Assembly (NCBI RefSeq): GCF_002377905.1
Contig: NZ_DFQS01000014.1
Location: 1 to 23,603 of the forward strand
Source: Psychrobacter sp. UBA3483
GTDB lineage: Bacteria > Pseudomonadota > Gammaproteobacteria > Pseudomonadales > Moraxellaceae
Reading direction: 5' to 3'
DNA: 23,603 nt
The position numbers and the translations under genes are program-made. The notes under the pieces were generated by a model. That model was not told the origin of the DNA. It ran no database searches and saw only the letters and a list, made by a program, of their open reading frames with translations. Positions 7,827 through 15,768 of this stretch are shown in pieces (positions within the stretch are counted from its first letter, which is position 1; each line of letters starts with the position of its first letter).

Positions 7827-8636
7827 ATGTCACTTTTAAAACTATATGATATTCACTACCAGCAACTTGACGCTACCACCTGGTATGCGTCAGCTCAGAT
7901 TATCACACCTTTTTTTTTAAATTATCTCGATTTATTGAATAATTTGCAGCAGTTATTTAATCCTCATTTATTATCAAAGAACAAGGTGGAAGAGTTGCGC
8001 CACATGCAGTGGCGTCAGATGCAATGGTACCGCATGCCTAACGTGTCTCTATCCAAACGCGAGATAGCTCATCGTCAGCGCCAACAGCAACGCACTGGCG
8101 TACGACTATTATTACAATCACTGCTTAATAAGCTAGAGATTATTGATACCTTGGATGATGCAATTTTTCCATATCGACTTGCCAATAGTCAATACTACGT
8201 CTGCTTTAGTCATACTGGTGCCCATAACAAAATTATTGCTAATCAGCATAAAAACGAACAACCCTTTGAACCTTTAGATAATAAAGTCGCGGTGGTCATT
8301 AGCGCTCATCGACCTGTGGGCATTGATATAGAAGTAAATGCCGTTAAATGGAAGGTTGCGCAGCGCTTTTACCACGCCAATGAGATGGCTATCTTGCGAA
8401 CCTTACCAGCTCTGCAAAGAGATATGATCGCCAAACTACTGTGGCAAATAAAAGAGAGCTTTATTAAGGTTTACCAGTATAAGTTGGCGCAAGGATTAGG
8501 AATGGATTACTCCTACCTCATTGCTGATTTAATACGTGGCGCTACAAGCAATTTACCTTTACTGCACATTAACGACAATAGAAGCCATTATCGTATCGCT
8601 CTGTCAACCGCTCAGCAAACCGTGATTATTTATTAA
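7827..8636 (+). CDS. 4'-phosphopantetheinyl transferase, Sfp/EntD/AcpT type
   Basis: Enzymes of this superfamily move the phosphopantetheine arm of CoA onto a conserved serine of acyl, peptidyl or aryl carrier proteins. The signature is present: PYRLANSQYYVCFSHTG (S128, H129), GIDIE (D167, E169) and WQIKESFIKVY (W206, K209, E210, K214). Length 269 aa fits the two-lobed Sfp-type enzymes rather than the ~125-aa AcpS. The carrier-protein target cannot be told; no polyketide, siderophore or fatty-acid synthase gene is nearby. There is no Shine-Dalgarno sequence before the ATG, only AT-rich DNA, and the pal terminator separates it from pal, so it presumably has its own promoter. Nine consecutive T fall in codons 28-31 (7910-7918). 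Confidence 0.87.
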   Translation: MSLLKLYDIHYQQLDATTWYASAQIITPFFLNYLDLLNNLQQLFNPHLLSKNKVEELRHMQWRQMQWYRMPNVSLSKREIAHRQRQQQRTGVRLLLQSLLNKLEIIDTLDDAIFPYRLANSQYYVCFSHTGAHNKIIANQHKNEQPFEPLDNKVAVVISAHRPVGIDIEVNAVKWKVAQRFYHANEMAILRTLPALQRDMIAKLLWQIKESFIKVYQYKLAQGLGMDYSYLIADLIRGATSNLPLLHINDNRSHYRIALSTAQQTVIIY

Positions 8637-8686
8637 ATACTTCCTAATACTTTTAAAAAAAGTGAGTGAGAACTCTATTTTAGACC

Positions 8687-8719
8687 AAAAAAAACGACCC
8701 TAAAAAGGATCGTTTTTTT
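8687..8719. terminator. bidirectional intrinsic terminator
   Basis: Eight A then CGA, a C-A mismatch and CC pair with GG, A, TCG and seven T around the loop TAAAAA. The tract works in both directions and lies between the convergent ends of the phosphopantetheinyl transferase gene (8636) and the outer-membrane protein gene (8764). Confidence 0.85.
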
Positions 8720-8763
8720 ATTACTACTTATCTTCTAATAACAGTCGTTAAACTGTGATTAGC

Positions 8764-9645
8764 TTAGAAGCGGTAAGTTGCACCAACCTTAACAATTGGC
8801 ATCCACTCAAGATAGTTTTTATCTTCCAGTTCGTTCTCAGCTAAACGCGCAACATCTTGAGCGGTCTGTGTAGTAGTTACATCGTTACCAGCACCGTCTT
8901 TTATGCTAACGAAGTCACCACTTACATTACTTGCAGTCACAGTAGCGTCAGTTTTACCCATATATGCTGCACCGATTTCACCAAATAGACCGAAGTTATT
9001 AGTGATATTAGGACGGAAACCAATAGTAGCATAAGGCGCTAGCTTGTTACGATGTTCCATAGTACCTTGTAAAGAGCCCACATCGTTTGCGTTATACTCT
9101 GCGCCATTAATTTTATATACGCCACCGTTAGGGTTAGCAGTTACGTCTAAATCGTTATCAGGAACGATAATACCAGCGCCCATTGTGAACCAGTTACCAG
9201 TAGGACGTAATTGTACACCTAGGTATGGGTTACTAAAATCAGAATCAACGTCGTAGTTTACGTCGTTTGCATCGAAATCACCGCCGAATAGGTCAGCAAC
9301 ATCGCCACCTGCCCAACCAGCTTGTAATTCAGTTTTGTCGTTAAGTGCCCAACCAATGTTAGCACCATAACCTAGTGTACCAACTTCAGCGCTGATAGCC
9401 GCTGGATGAGTAACGGTTTGGAAGAATGTCTTAGTACCACCAGTAACCGCACCAGCAGTGTTACGTACAACACCAGCATCGGCATTATATGCATAAGCAG
9501 GCTGTGCTTGATAAGCAACGGCAACTGGCTCAGCTTCGTATACAACTGCATCGTTGTTATCAACAACGATAACTGGCTCAGCGGCTAAGGCAGCAGTTGA
9601 CGCTAAAACAGCAGCAGAAATTGCTGTTAATTTAATAAGTTTCAT
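8764..9645 (-). CDS. outer-membrane beta-barrel protein of unknown function
   Basis: The 293-aa protein starts with a Sec signal peptide: KLIK, a hydrophobic stretch, and likely cleavage after ALA at residue 21. The mature chain opens with an Ala/Val/Tyr/Pro-rich segment (about 23-60), followed by alternating amphipathic strands and turns, and ends in VGATYRF. The terminal Phe is the usual beta-barrel assembly signal of outer-membrane proteins. Residues 115-136 contain eight Asp, probably a surface loop or turn that might bind divalent cations (inference). I cannot assign it to OmpW, OmpA or another named family with confidence. The start at 9645 is chosen because AGGAGAG lies 8 bases upstream and the signal peptide begins there; a longer frame up to 9717 has neither. 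It is monocistronic, and its strong ribosome-binding site suggests an abundant protein. Confidence 0.8.
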   Translation of the reverse strand: MKLIKLTAISAAVLASTAALAAEPVIVVDNNDAVVYEAEPVAVAYQAQPAYAYNADAGVVRNTAGAVTGGTKTFFQTVTHPAAISAEVGTLGYGANIGWALNDKTELQAGWAGGDVADLFGGDFDANDVNYDVDSDFSNPYLGVQLRPTGNWFTMGAGIIVPDNDLDVTANPNGGVYKINGAEYNANDVGSLQGTMEHRNKLAPYATIGFRPNITNNFGLFGEIGAAYMGKTDATVTASNVSGDFVSIKDGAGNDVTTTQTAQDVARLAENELEDKNYLEWMPIVKVGATYRF

Positions 9646-10262
9646 AAATACTCTCCTAAAGTGTGAAATTACTCGCCCGTAAAAAAATGATAATTTAACT
9701 TTTTTATAAACAACCATTTTGTTGAGCAGATTAAAACAATTTTGGCTTAAAAAGTCACCCCCATGAATGCGCTTTTTATTTGCCGTTATGTAAAGATTGC
9801 ATAGATATTGTAATATTTGCTACACCAACCTGCAAAACTTCGGTTTCCTGTTACATAATACTCTCAAAGCAACTGAATAGTCAGAACATGAATATTGAAT
9901 CGCTTAATGCTCATGTAAAGGTATTACAAAACATGTCAGTATGATGACCTACCTCATCTTTTAACTCAATTACAGTTATAGAGTTTATTACTACAGTTTG
10001 TTGTGGTTTGTGAGTTAACGTATCTAATCCTACCCAAAAGACAAAATAGTATAGCAACGAGATAAACTGGTTTAAACTATCAAAATGCCAATATATCGTT
10101 TGTATATAATGAGATATAAGCTTGTTTGAGCGCAATATTATGCTAAATTAGAGCTAATAATAGATTTGTTTTTAGTCTTTAAATTTGTGGACTTCCATTA
10201 TCGTATTAATGGTTTTTTCCTATTCTTCGCTTTGTCTTTATCATTCTTATTGAGCCATTTAT
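9646..10262. other. 617-base divergent intergenic region, omp / IclR regulator
   Basis: There is no convincing gene here. A 74-codon minus-strand frame at 9911-10135 opens with TTG, has no ribosome-binding site and resembles nothing known. The region should hold the promoters of the outer-membrane protein gene and the regulator. TATAAT occurs on plus at 10105-10110 without a good -35 box. The only clear structures are the inverted repeat at 10195-10218 and a short AT-rich dyad ATATT-GT-AATAT near 9805. Confidence 0.4.
10195..10218 (+). promoter_or_regulatory. inverted repeat upstream of the IclR gene (operator or weak terminator)
   Basis: CCATTA and TAATGG flank TCGTAT, and six T follow on the plus strand. 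Its position about 45-70 bases before the regulator ATG suits an autoregulatory site, since IclR-family proteins commonly bind dyads near their own promoters. The T-run would equally suit a weak AT-rich terminator for leftward-originating transcripts. Confidence 0.35.
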
Positions 10263-11021
10263 ATGCCAAAAGTATCGTCGATTACCCGTGTGTTAGAGAT
10301 TATCGAAGCCGTCTCTTATGCCTCCAAACCCCTCTCACCACTTGAGCTGTCGCAAGAGCTAGATATCCCAAAACCTACTATTCATCGCTTGATTCAAAAT
10401 TTGGTCGACGAAGGGTTTGTGACCGTTGATATTGGCGGAGGTATTATTCCTGGTAAGCGGGTGCGTAATTTGAGCGTCGAGCTTTGGCAGCAGCGTCAGT
10501 TCTTTAATGAGCGGCAAATTATTTTGCAAAAATTGGTTGATGAGATTAAAGAAACTTGCGGTATCGCCATTCCTTATCAGATGGACATGATGTATACCAA
10601 CCGCGCTAACACCTCATTGCCGTTACAGATTTATCTTCCTGTAGGCGCAAAATCACCGATGTGGTGTACAGCTACGGGTAAGTTGTATCTCAGCCAGTTG
10701 TCTGCGACCAGCCGCGCTAAAATACTGCAAGGCCTACCGTTAGATAAGTTCACCAAAAATACGATTACCGATATTGATACGTTAAATACTGAGCTTGATC
10801 GTATTGCAGAGACGGGTATCGGTATTGATAATGAAGAATTTATCTCTGAAATGGTAGCCGTGTCGGTACCGGTATTGGATAAAAAATCTCGCTACCTGGC
10901 GTCGCTATATATCCATGCCCCAACCATTCGCGTGTCATTAGATGAGCTAATGGAGCATGTACCGCGTTTGCAAACAGCGGCGCAGGATATTCAAGCATTG
11001 GTATATGAGCTACAAAACTAG
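10263..11021 (+). CDS. IclR-family transcriptional regulator
   Basis: The 252-aa protein has the standard IclR layout: an N-terminal winged helix-turn-helix (about residues 5-60, with LSPLELSQELDIPKPTIHRL containing the recognition helix) and a C-terminal effector-binding domain from about 80 to 250, including PMWCTATGKLYLSQL and GIGIDNEEFISEMVAVSVPV. IclR proteins control catabolic operons in response to small organic acids. It sits head-on to the valine-catabolism operon, ending 170 bases from mmsB, with a shared terminator between. Control of that operon is a reasonable guess, but the sequence does not show it. The ribosome-binding site is weak (GAG about 8 bases upstream). Confidence 0.9.
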   Translation: MPKVSSITRVLEIIEAVSYASKPLSPLELSQELDIPKPTIHRLIQNLVDEGFVTVDIGGGIIPGKRVRNLSVELWQQRQFFNERQIILQKLVDEIKETCGIAIPYQMDMMYTNRANTSLPLQIYLPVGAKSPMWCTATGKLYLSQLSATSRAKILQGLPLDKFTKNTITDIDTLNTELDRIAETGIGIDNEEFISEMVAVSVPVLDKKSRYLASLYIHAPTIRVSLDELMEHVPRLQTAAQDIQALVYELQN

Positions 11022-11061
11022 CATCTGTATCATTAAGAAAAAACATAACCTAACACAAAAG

Positions 11062-11095
11062 AGGTCTGCGCTATAAAACCAGCGCAGACCTTTTT
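11062..11095. terminator. bidirectional intrinsic terminator IclR gene / mmsB
   Basis: A perfect 11-bp stem, AGGTCTGCGCT with AGCGCAGACCT, encloses the loop ATAAAACC and is followed by five T on plus and CTCTTTT on minus. It lies between the convergent ends of the IclR gene and mmsB and so also ends the valine operon. Confidence 0.92.
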
Positions 11096-11191
11096 GATGC
11101 TTTTCTATATAACACTATTAAGAACAGTTTTTTAATATTTCATCAAAGCACAATATTTAAAACTGGTTAAGAGGCTTAATCTTTAAGACCG

Positions 11192-12145
11192 TTAAGACAA
11201 TACTGACCTGTCATGACGCCCCATAATACTAGAAAAGTCTTTATCGCCATTTTCTAGCGTATGTGCTTCATAAAGCTCCGTCGCTTTTGCTCCCATCGGG
11301 GTGTCAACATTGGCATCTTGAGCCGTTTGCATCGCAAGGTTTAAATCCTTTTGCATGAGCTTACTCATAAACCCGCCTTTATAGCCATTACTAGACGGGA
11401 CATTCTCCATCACTTGCGGATAAGGGTTATAAACTTCTAGCGTCCAGTTACGGCCCGAGCTTTGTAGCATAATATCTGATAGCACTTTAGGGTCGAGACC
11501 GTTTTTAACCCCTAAGTTAATCGCCTCTGCCGTCCCTGCCATTAAAATACCTAACAGCATGTTATTGCAGATTTTCGCCACTTGTCCGGCGCCATGCTCG
11601 CCTGCATGGAATATATTTTTGCCCATAACGGCGAGTATCGGCTCGGCTTTGGCAAACGCCTCAGCGCTACCACCGACAATAAAGGTTAAAGTTCCAGCGA
11701 TGGCACCGCCTGTACCGCCGGAGACTGGCGCATCTAAAAAGTCGATGCCAAGCTTACTTGCTGCTTCTGCCACCAATCTTGCATCAGCCGCTGCGATGGT
11801 ACTGCTATCGATGACCAATGTACCTTTTGGCAGTTCTGCTAGTAGGCCCTCAGCCCTATTATCTCCTAGATAGACAGAATGAACGTGCTTGCCCGCAGGC
11901 AACATGCTAATGACTACTTGTGCATTGCTTGCAGCATCTTTAGGGCTACCAGCCACACTGGCACCTGCTTGCTGTAAGCGCGCGGTTGCTTCCTCAGACA
12001 GGTCATAGACAGAGAGCGTATAACCTGCCTTTAACAAGTTCTCTGCCATCGGTGCGCCCATGTTACCGAGTCCAATAAAGGCTATATTCGGCTTGGCAGT
12101 ATTGTTTGAGTCTTTATTGCTTAAACTTGAATCCTTTGTGCCCAT
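11192..12145 (-). CDS. mmsB: 3-hydroxyisobutyrate dehydrogenase
   Basis: MmsB oxidises 3-hydroxyisobutyrate to methylmalonate semialdehyde with NAD in the valine pathway. The beta-hydroxyacid dehydrogenase features are present: the dinucleotide motif GLGNMG (25-30), the substrate-site signature DAPVSGGTGGAI (138-149) and the catalytic lysine K191 in GQVAKICNNM. The 317 aa exceed the usual ~295-300 by a polar Ser/Asn/Asp/Lys-rich N-terminal tail of about 19 residues. The start is well supported: AAGGAG lies 7 bases upstream of this ATG. A nearer ATG two bases after the AAGGAG is out of frame. It is the last gene of the operon, 111 bases after the hydrolase gene, a gap containing a hairpin and a 12-bp palindrome, so a secondary promoter for mmsB is possible. 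Confidence 0.92.
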   Translation of the reverse strand: MGTKDSSLSNKDSNNTAKPNIAFIGLGNMGAPMAENLLKAGYTLSVYDLSEEATARLQQAGASVAGSPKDAASNAQVVISMLPAGKHVHSVYLGDNRAEGLLAELPKGTLVIDSSTIAAADARLVAEAASKLGIDFLDAPVSGGTGGAIAGTLTFIVGGSAEAFAKAEPILAVMGKNIFHAGEHGAGQVAKICNNMLLGILMAGTAEAINLGVKNGLDPKVLSDIMLQSSGRNWTLEVYNPYPQVMENVPSSNGYKGGFMSKLMQKDLNLAMQTAQDANVDTPMGAKATELYEAHTLENGDKDFSSIMGRHDRSVLS

Positions 12146-12177
12146 CTCATCGCTCCTTGATGATTGCTTATTATTTA

Positions 12178-12189
12178 TACATATATGTA
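12178..12189. repeat. 12-bp palindrome upstream of mmsB
   Basis: TACATATATGTA is a perfect palindrome 33 bases before the mmsB start. On the minus strand it is followed by TATAAAT, which could be a -10 box. It consists almost entirely of A and T, so chance is a real alternative. Confidence 0.3.
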
Positions 12190-12240
12190 GACAGTGCCAT
12201 ATAGAGTCTTACGTTTTTTAATTTATCCCTGATTTTTATA

Positions 12241-12258
12241 AAGAGCTTACAAGCTCTT
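12241..12258 (-). other. hairpin overlapping the hydrolase stop codon
   Basis: AAGAGCTT and AAGCTCTT are separated by two bases, and the stop codon (12257-12259) overlaps the arm. On the minus strand the stem is followed by TATAAAAA rather than a T-run. It is more likely an intra-operon processing or mRNA-stabilising hairpin, or a leaky terminator, than a full stop. Confidence 0.5.
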
Positions 12259-13489
12259 AGCGCACTAGCTGGTTACCTAACGCTTCTTCGCCCAACCAAT
12301 CGCCTAACGGATGCTCGTCTTTAGCATAAGGGTTTACAAAGTGCTGATGTATATACGCCTGCCCTTCGCTACTGAGGCAGTCTGCTAATGAACGCGACCA
12401 CTGTGGATTGCGGTCTTTATCAATCAGTAGCGCCCGTACACCTTCTTTAAAATCAGGATTGGCGGCACAATGCACCGCTACGTTAGTCTCTAAATACAAA
12501 ACCTGCTCTAGCGATAAGTCCGTGACTTTATGATACAGCGCATAGGTTAAAGCGGCGGTAACGGGGCAACCATGTCGATAAGTATCCACGGCGCGCTGCG
12601 TCCAACTGTCTGCTGCAAAGTCTGTATCTAGCTTTGCTAGCGCTTCATCGCTCTGTAGAAGCGCATCAATATCTCCTAGTCCGCCACTGTTCAGCAATTG
12701 CTGGATAGGATGCCAATAGGTTGCTAATTTGCTAGCAGGCAATTCGGCTACAGGATGTGCTGCTAATGCACGACTAACAATACTATGAGCGCTATCGTTG
12801 TGGAATTTATCGGTATTACCAGCTGCTGATTGCCAATTACTCTGTTTTAAACTTTGTATGACAGCATCATAATCACTACTGGCAACGGCATACTCTGCAA
12901 GATTGGATAATAAAGCGTCATTGCCGTTACACATCGCACCCGTTAGCCCTAAAAACAAACCTGTCTTAGCGGGCATGCGCTGGAGGAACCAACTACCAGA
13001 GGCGTCAGGGAACAGTCCAATGGTTACTTCTGGCATGGCAAAGCGGGTGAGCTCAGTGACCAAACGATGACTACAACCAGCCATCAGACCCATGCCGCCA
13101 CCCATAATAATACCGTCGCCCCATAGGATTAATGGCTTTGGATAAAAATGCATCTGCCGATAAAGACGGTATTCATGACCAAAAAACTCTGTCGCATAAG
13201 GATTCGGTAGCGGAGCACTGCTGGACATGCTGTCATAGAGCTTACGGATATCGCCGCCAGCACAAAACGCCTTGTCACCTGCCCCTTTTAACACCAATGC
13301 CACTATCTGATCGTCATTTTGCCACTGCTCTAGCTGCTGGGCTAATAACTGACACATCTCGACACTGAGCGCATTGAGTGATTTGGGCGTGTTTAACGTC
13401 ATTATGCCAATCAGATGACCGCACTCTGTCGGCTCAGTATTGAACAGTACCGACGCTTCTTGTTCTGTGTTTTGTGTTACTGCTGTCAT
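12257..13489 (-). CDS. 3-hydroxyisobutyryl-CoA hydrolase (HIBCH-type crotonase)
   Basis: This enzyme hydrolyses 3-hydroxyisobutyryl-CoA to free 3-hydroxyisobutyrate, the step before MmsB. It is a crotonase-fold protein with the HIBCH features: KAFCAGGDIRKLYD (74-86), GIIMGGGMGLMAGCSHRLVTE (about 126-146) and AMPEVTIGLFPDASGSWFLQRMP, which gives E154 and D162, equivalent to the Glu/Asp pair of human HIBCH. The C-terminal half follows the HIBCH pattern, for example FKEGVRALLIDKDRNPQW. Length 410 aa is somewhat above the usual ~350-390, and the segment around 200-300 looks expanded. The ribosome-binding site is modest (TAGG about 9 bases upstream). The preceding hydratase gene ends 57 bases upstream on the same strand. 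Confidence 0.9.
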   Translation of the reverse strand: MTAVTQNTEQEASVLFNTEPTECGHLIGIMTLNTPKSLNALSVEMCQLLAQQLEQWQNDDQIVALVLKGAGDKAFCAGGDIRKLYDSMSSSAPLPNPYATEFFGHEYRLYRQMHFYPKPLILWGDGIIMGGGMGLMAGCSHRLVTELTRFAMPEVTIGLFPDASGSWFLQRMPAKTGLFLGLTGAMCNGNDALLSNLAEYAVASSDYDAVIQSLKQSNWQSAAGNTDKFHNDSAHSIVSRALAAHPVAELPASKLATYWHPIQQLLNSGGLGDIDALLQSDEALAKLDTDFAADSWTQRAVDTYRHGCPVTAALTYALYHKVTDLSLEQVLYLETNVAVHCAANPDFKEGVRALLIDKDRNPQWSRSLADCLSSEGQAYIHQHFVNPYAKDEHPLGDWLGEEALGNQLVR

Positions 13490-13546
13490 AAAAGAGACCT
13501 ACCAAAATTAAAATGAGTAAAGTAAATATTAAGACATGCCTACAGG

Positions 13547-14329
13547 CTATTTATTTTGCCAATTGGGTGTGCGCTTTTCTAAGAATGCTTGTACGCCTTC
13601 GCGCTGATCGTTGGTATCGAATAACTTAACAAAAGCTTCGCGCTCATGGATAAGGTTTTGGGCAGGCGGGGTATTTCTTGCCGCTTGGATAAGAGTTTTA
13701 GAGTAGCTAACGGCAACAGGAGATTGTTTAGCGACTTTTTGCGCTAAGGCTTGCGCCGCTAATAAACCGCCACCCTTTGCCGTGACTTCTTCGACTAAGC
13801 CAATACGTAATGCGGTCTCGGCATCGACGCGCTCACCGCACAATATCATACGTTTCGTCCAACCTTCACCAACCAGCAAAGGTAGATTCTGCGTACCGCC
13901 TGCACATGGCAATAAGCCCACGCCGGTCTCTGGTAAAGCCATCTGTGCATGCGCTTCTGCGATACGAATATCACAGGCCAGCGCGCACTCAAGTCCACCG
14001 CCCATCGCATAACCATTGATAACCGCGATACTGACACCGCGATACGCTGATAGCGCTTCAAACGCTTCGCCAAATGCAATTGCCATGCTGATTGCTCGGC
14101 CTTTATCACCGTCTGAGAAATTGTTTAAATCCGCACCTGCTGAAAAGAACTTTTCGCCATCGCCATGAATAATTAAGGCATAAACATCATCATTGGCATT
14201 GAGGTCAGTGACCAGCTGCTTAAGCGCTGGCAAGCTTTCCATCGTCCACGTATGGGCTGGTGGATTATTCAGTGTCACGGTAGCAATATGGCCGTCGATT
14301 GATAACTTGAGATTGGTATAATCCGTCAT
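13547..14329 (-). CDS. enoyl-CoA hydratase (probable methacrylyl-CoA hydratase)
   Basis: This crotonase-family hydratase would add water to methacrylyl-CoA to give 3-hydroxyisobutyryl-CoA. The catalytic glutamates are E114 (MGGGLECALACD) and E134 (LPETGVGLLPCAGGTQ), the hydratase pair. The oxyanion hole is formed by the FSAGADL segment (62-68) and the Gly stretch at 110-112. Length 260 aa is typical. Substrate is inferred from the operon: the enzyme lies between the acyl-CoA dehydrogenase and the hydroxyisobutyryl-CoA hydrolase genes, in pathway order. From sequence alone a general short-chain enoyl-CoA hydratase is equally possible. AAGGATAT precedes the ATG, the same segment found before mmsA and the dehydrogenase. 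Confidence 0.9.
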   Translation of the reverse strand: MTDYTNLKLSIDGHIATVTLNNPPAHTWTMESLPALKQLVTDLNANDDVYALIIHGDGEKFFSAGADLNNFSDGDKGRAISMAIAFGEAFEALSAYRGVSIAVINGYAMGGGLECALACDIRIAEAHAQMALPETGVGLLPCAGGTQNLPLLVGEGWTKRMILCGERVDAETALRIGLVEEVTAKGGGLLAAQALAQKVAKQSPVAVSYSKTLIQAARNTPPAQNLIHEREAFVKLFDTNDQREGVQAFLEKRTPNWQNK

Positions 14330-14410
14330 AAAATATCCTTATTATGATTTTTTATAAAATTGCTTTATCCATAAATTCAAATAGGCAAATTATCTATTTA
14401 TATGAGATGA

Positions 14411-15571
14411 TTAGCGTAACTGGCTTAACGCATCATCCTGCATAAGCTGGCGCGAGACAATCACCCGCATAATCTCATTGGTACCTTCTAAAATCTGATG
14501 CACACGCAAGTCTCGCACATGGCGCTCAAGCGGATATTCATTGAGATAGCCATAACCACCATGCAGCTGTAAGGCTTCATTGGCAACATCGAAACAAAGA
14601 TCCGTAGAGAGACGTTTTGCCATGGCACAGTAGGTAGAGGCCTGCGCGTCATTGTTATCGATTTTGCTAGCAGCCAAATACAGCATTTGCCTTGCAGTAA
14701 TGGTTTGGGTGAGCATATCAGCAAGTTTAAACTGTACTGACTGTAGGCTAGCAATCGGGCTGCCGAACTGGCTACGCTCTTGCACGTAATTGGTCGCGGT
14801 CTCAAGCGCTGACTGCGCGGTACCAACTGCACAGATACCGATATTAATACGACCGCCATCTAAGCCTTTCATCGCAATACGAAAGCCTTGACCTTCCTCG
14901 CCGATGAGATTTTCTGCTGGTACTTTGACATCTTTAAAGCTGATGGTGCGGGTTGGTTGCGCTTTCCAGCCCATTTTATGCTCGTTTTTACCATATTCGA
15001 TACCAGCGCTATCAGCGTCTACCACAAATGCCGACACCCCTTTTGGGCCGGCAGCACCGGTACGTGCCATGACCACTAACACATCGGTCGAACCTGCGCC
15101 TGATATAAAGGTTTTCTCGCCATTAAGCACATAATAGTCGCTTTGCTTGTCGGCTTTGGTACGTAATGAGGCGGCGTCAGAACCAGCATTCGGCTCAGTT
15201 AAGCAGTAACTACCAAGCCATTCACCGCTGACCATGTTGGGCAAATACTTTTTACACAAAGCATCGCTACCGTACTCACCAATCATCCAGCTCGCCATGT
15301 TATGGATACTCATATAGGCGGCTACAGCGGTATCGCCCCAAGCCAGCTCTTCAAACACCATAGCAGAGTCTAAGCGTGGTAGCCCTAAGCCATCATAGTC
15401 TGGATTGGTATACAGCCCTAAAAAGCCAAGCTCGCCGGTTTTTTTGATGACATCGATGGGGAAATGCGATGTACGATCCCATTCAGCCGCGTTTGGCTTT
15501 AGCTCTTTTTGGGCAAACTGTCTGGCAGTTTGGCGAAAGGCGATTTGGTCTTCCGTTAATGAGAAATCCAT
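14411..15571 (-). CDS. acyl-CoA dehydrogenase (probable isobutyryl-CoA dehydrogenase)
   Basis: This FAD flavoenzyme would oxidise isobutyryl-CoA to methacrylyl-CoA and pass electrons to electron-transfer flavoprotein. The 386-aa protein shows YCLTEPNAGSDAASLRTKA (122-140) and NGEKTFISGAG (150-160) of the flavin region, RSQFGSPIASLQSVQFKLADM (266-286), LQLHGGYGYLNEYP and the catalytic base E362 in ILEGTNEIMR, the placement used by short-chain and isobutyryl-CoA (ACAD8-like) dehydrogenases. The substrate is taken from the operon context. The start at 15571 is preferred over an upstream in-frame ATG at 15598 because AAGGA lies 7 bases before it and MDFSLTEDQ is the usual family N-terminus. Confidence 0.9.
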   Translation of the reverse strand: MDFSLTEDQIAFRQTARQFAQKELKPNAAEWDRTSHFPIDVIKKTGELGFLGLYTNPDYDGLGLPRLDSAMVFEELAWGDTAVAAYMSIHNMASWMIGEYGSDALCKKYLPNMVSGEWLGSYCLTEPNAGSDAASLRTKADKQSDYYVLNGEKTFISGAGSTDVLVVMARTGAAGPKGVSAFVVDADSAGIEYGKNEHKMGWKAQPTRTISFKDVKVPAENLIGEEGQGFRIAMKGLDGGRINIGICAVGTAQSALETATNYVQERSQFGSPIASLQSVQFKLADMLTQTITARQMLYLAASKIDNNDAQASTYCAMAKRLSTDLCFDVANEALQLHGGYGYLNEYPLERHVRDLRVHQILEGTNEIMRVIVSRQLMQDDALSQLR

Positions 15572-15662
15572 AGGGATATCCTTGTGCTTGCATAGCAATA
15601 ATGATGGAGAGAAGGTTATAAGCCGTCAGTCTACTGCCGTTTAAACCCTGCTGGTTATACAG

Positions 15663-15677
15663 TATAGCAGCGCTATA
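15663..15677. repeat. short inverted repeat in the mmsA-dehydrogenase gap
   Basis: TATAGC and GCTATA flank AGC. It lies about 90 bases before the dehydrogenase start, within a gap of almost 200 bases, large for an operon. On the minus strand it overlaps TATACT, a possible -10 box without a good -35. A longer imperfect dyad (CGCTATATT with AATATAGTG) lies near 15728-15758. It may mark an internal promoter or an RNA-processing site. Confidence 0.3.
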
Positions 15678-15768
15678 ACGACAATCATAAAACCATGCTT
15701 TTACTAAAAAACACTGAGCAAGATTGTCGCTATATTACCGCTATGCTGCAAATATAGTGGATTGATAA

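Noticed and set aside
9646..9717. Longer N-terminus for the outer-membrane protein
   Set aside because: The signal peptide and a strong AGGAGAG site place the start at 9645.
9911..10135. 74-codon minus-strand reading frame in the gap before the IclR gene
   Set aside because: Opens with TTG, has no ribosome-binding site, and its composition looks like translated AT-rich non-coding DNA.
13782..14109. Several overlapping frames inside the hydratase gene on both strands
   Set aside because: They are shadows of a well-supported crotonase-family gene and resemble no protein family.
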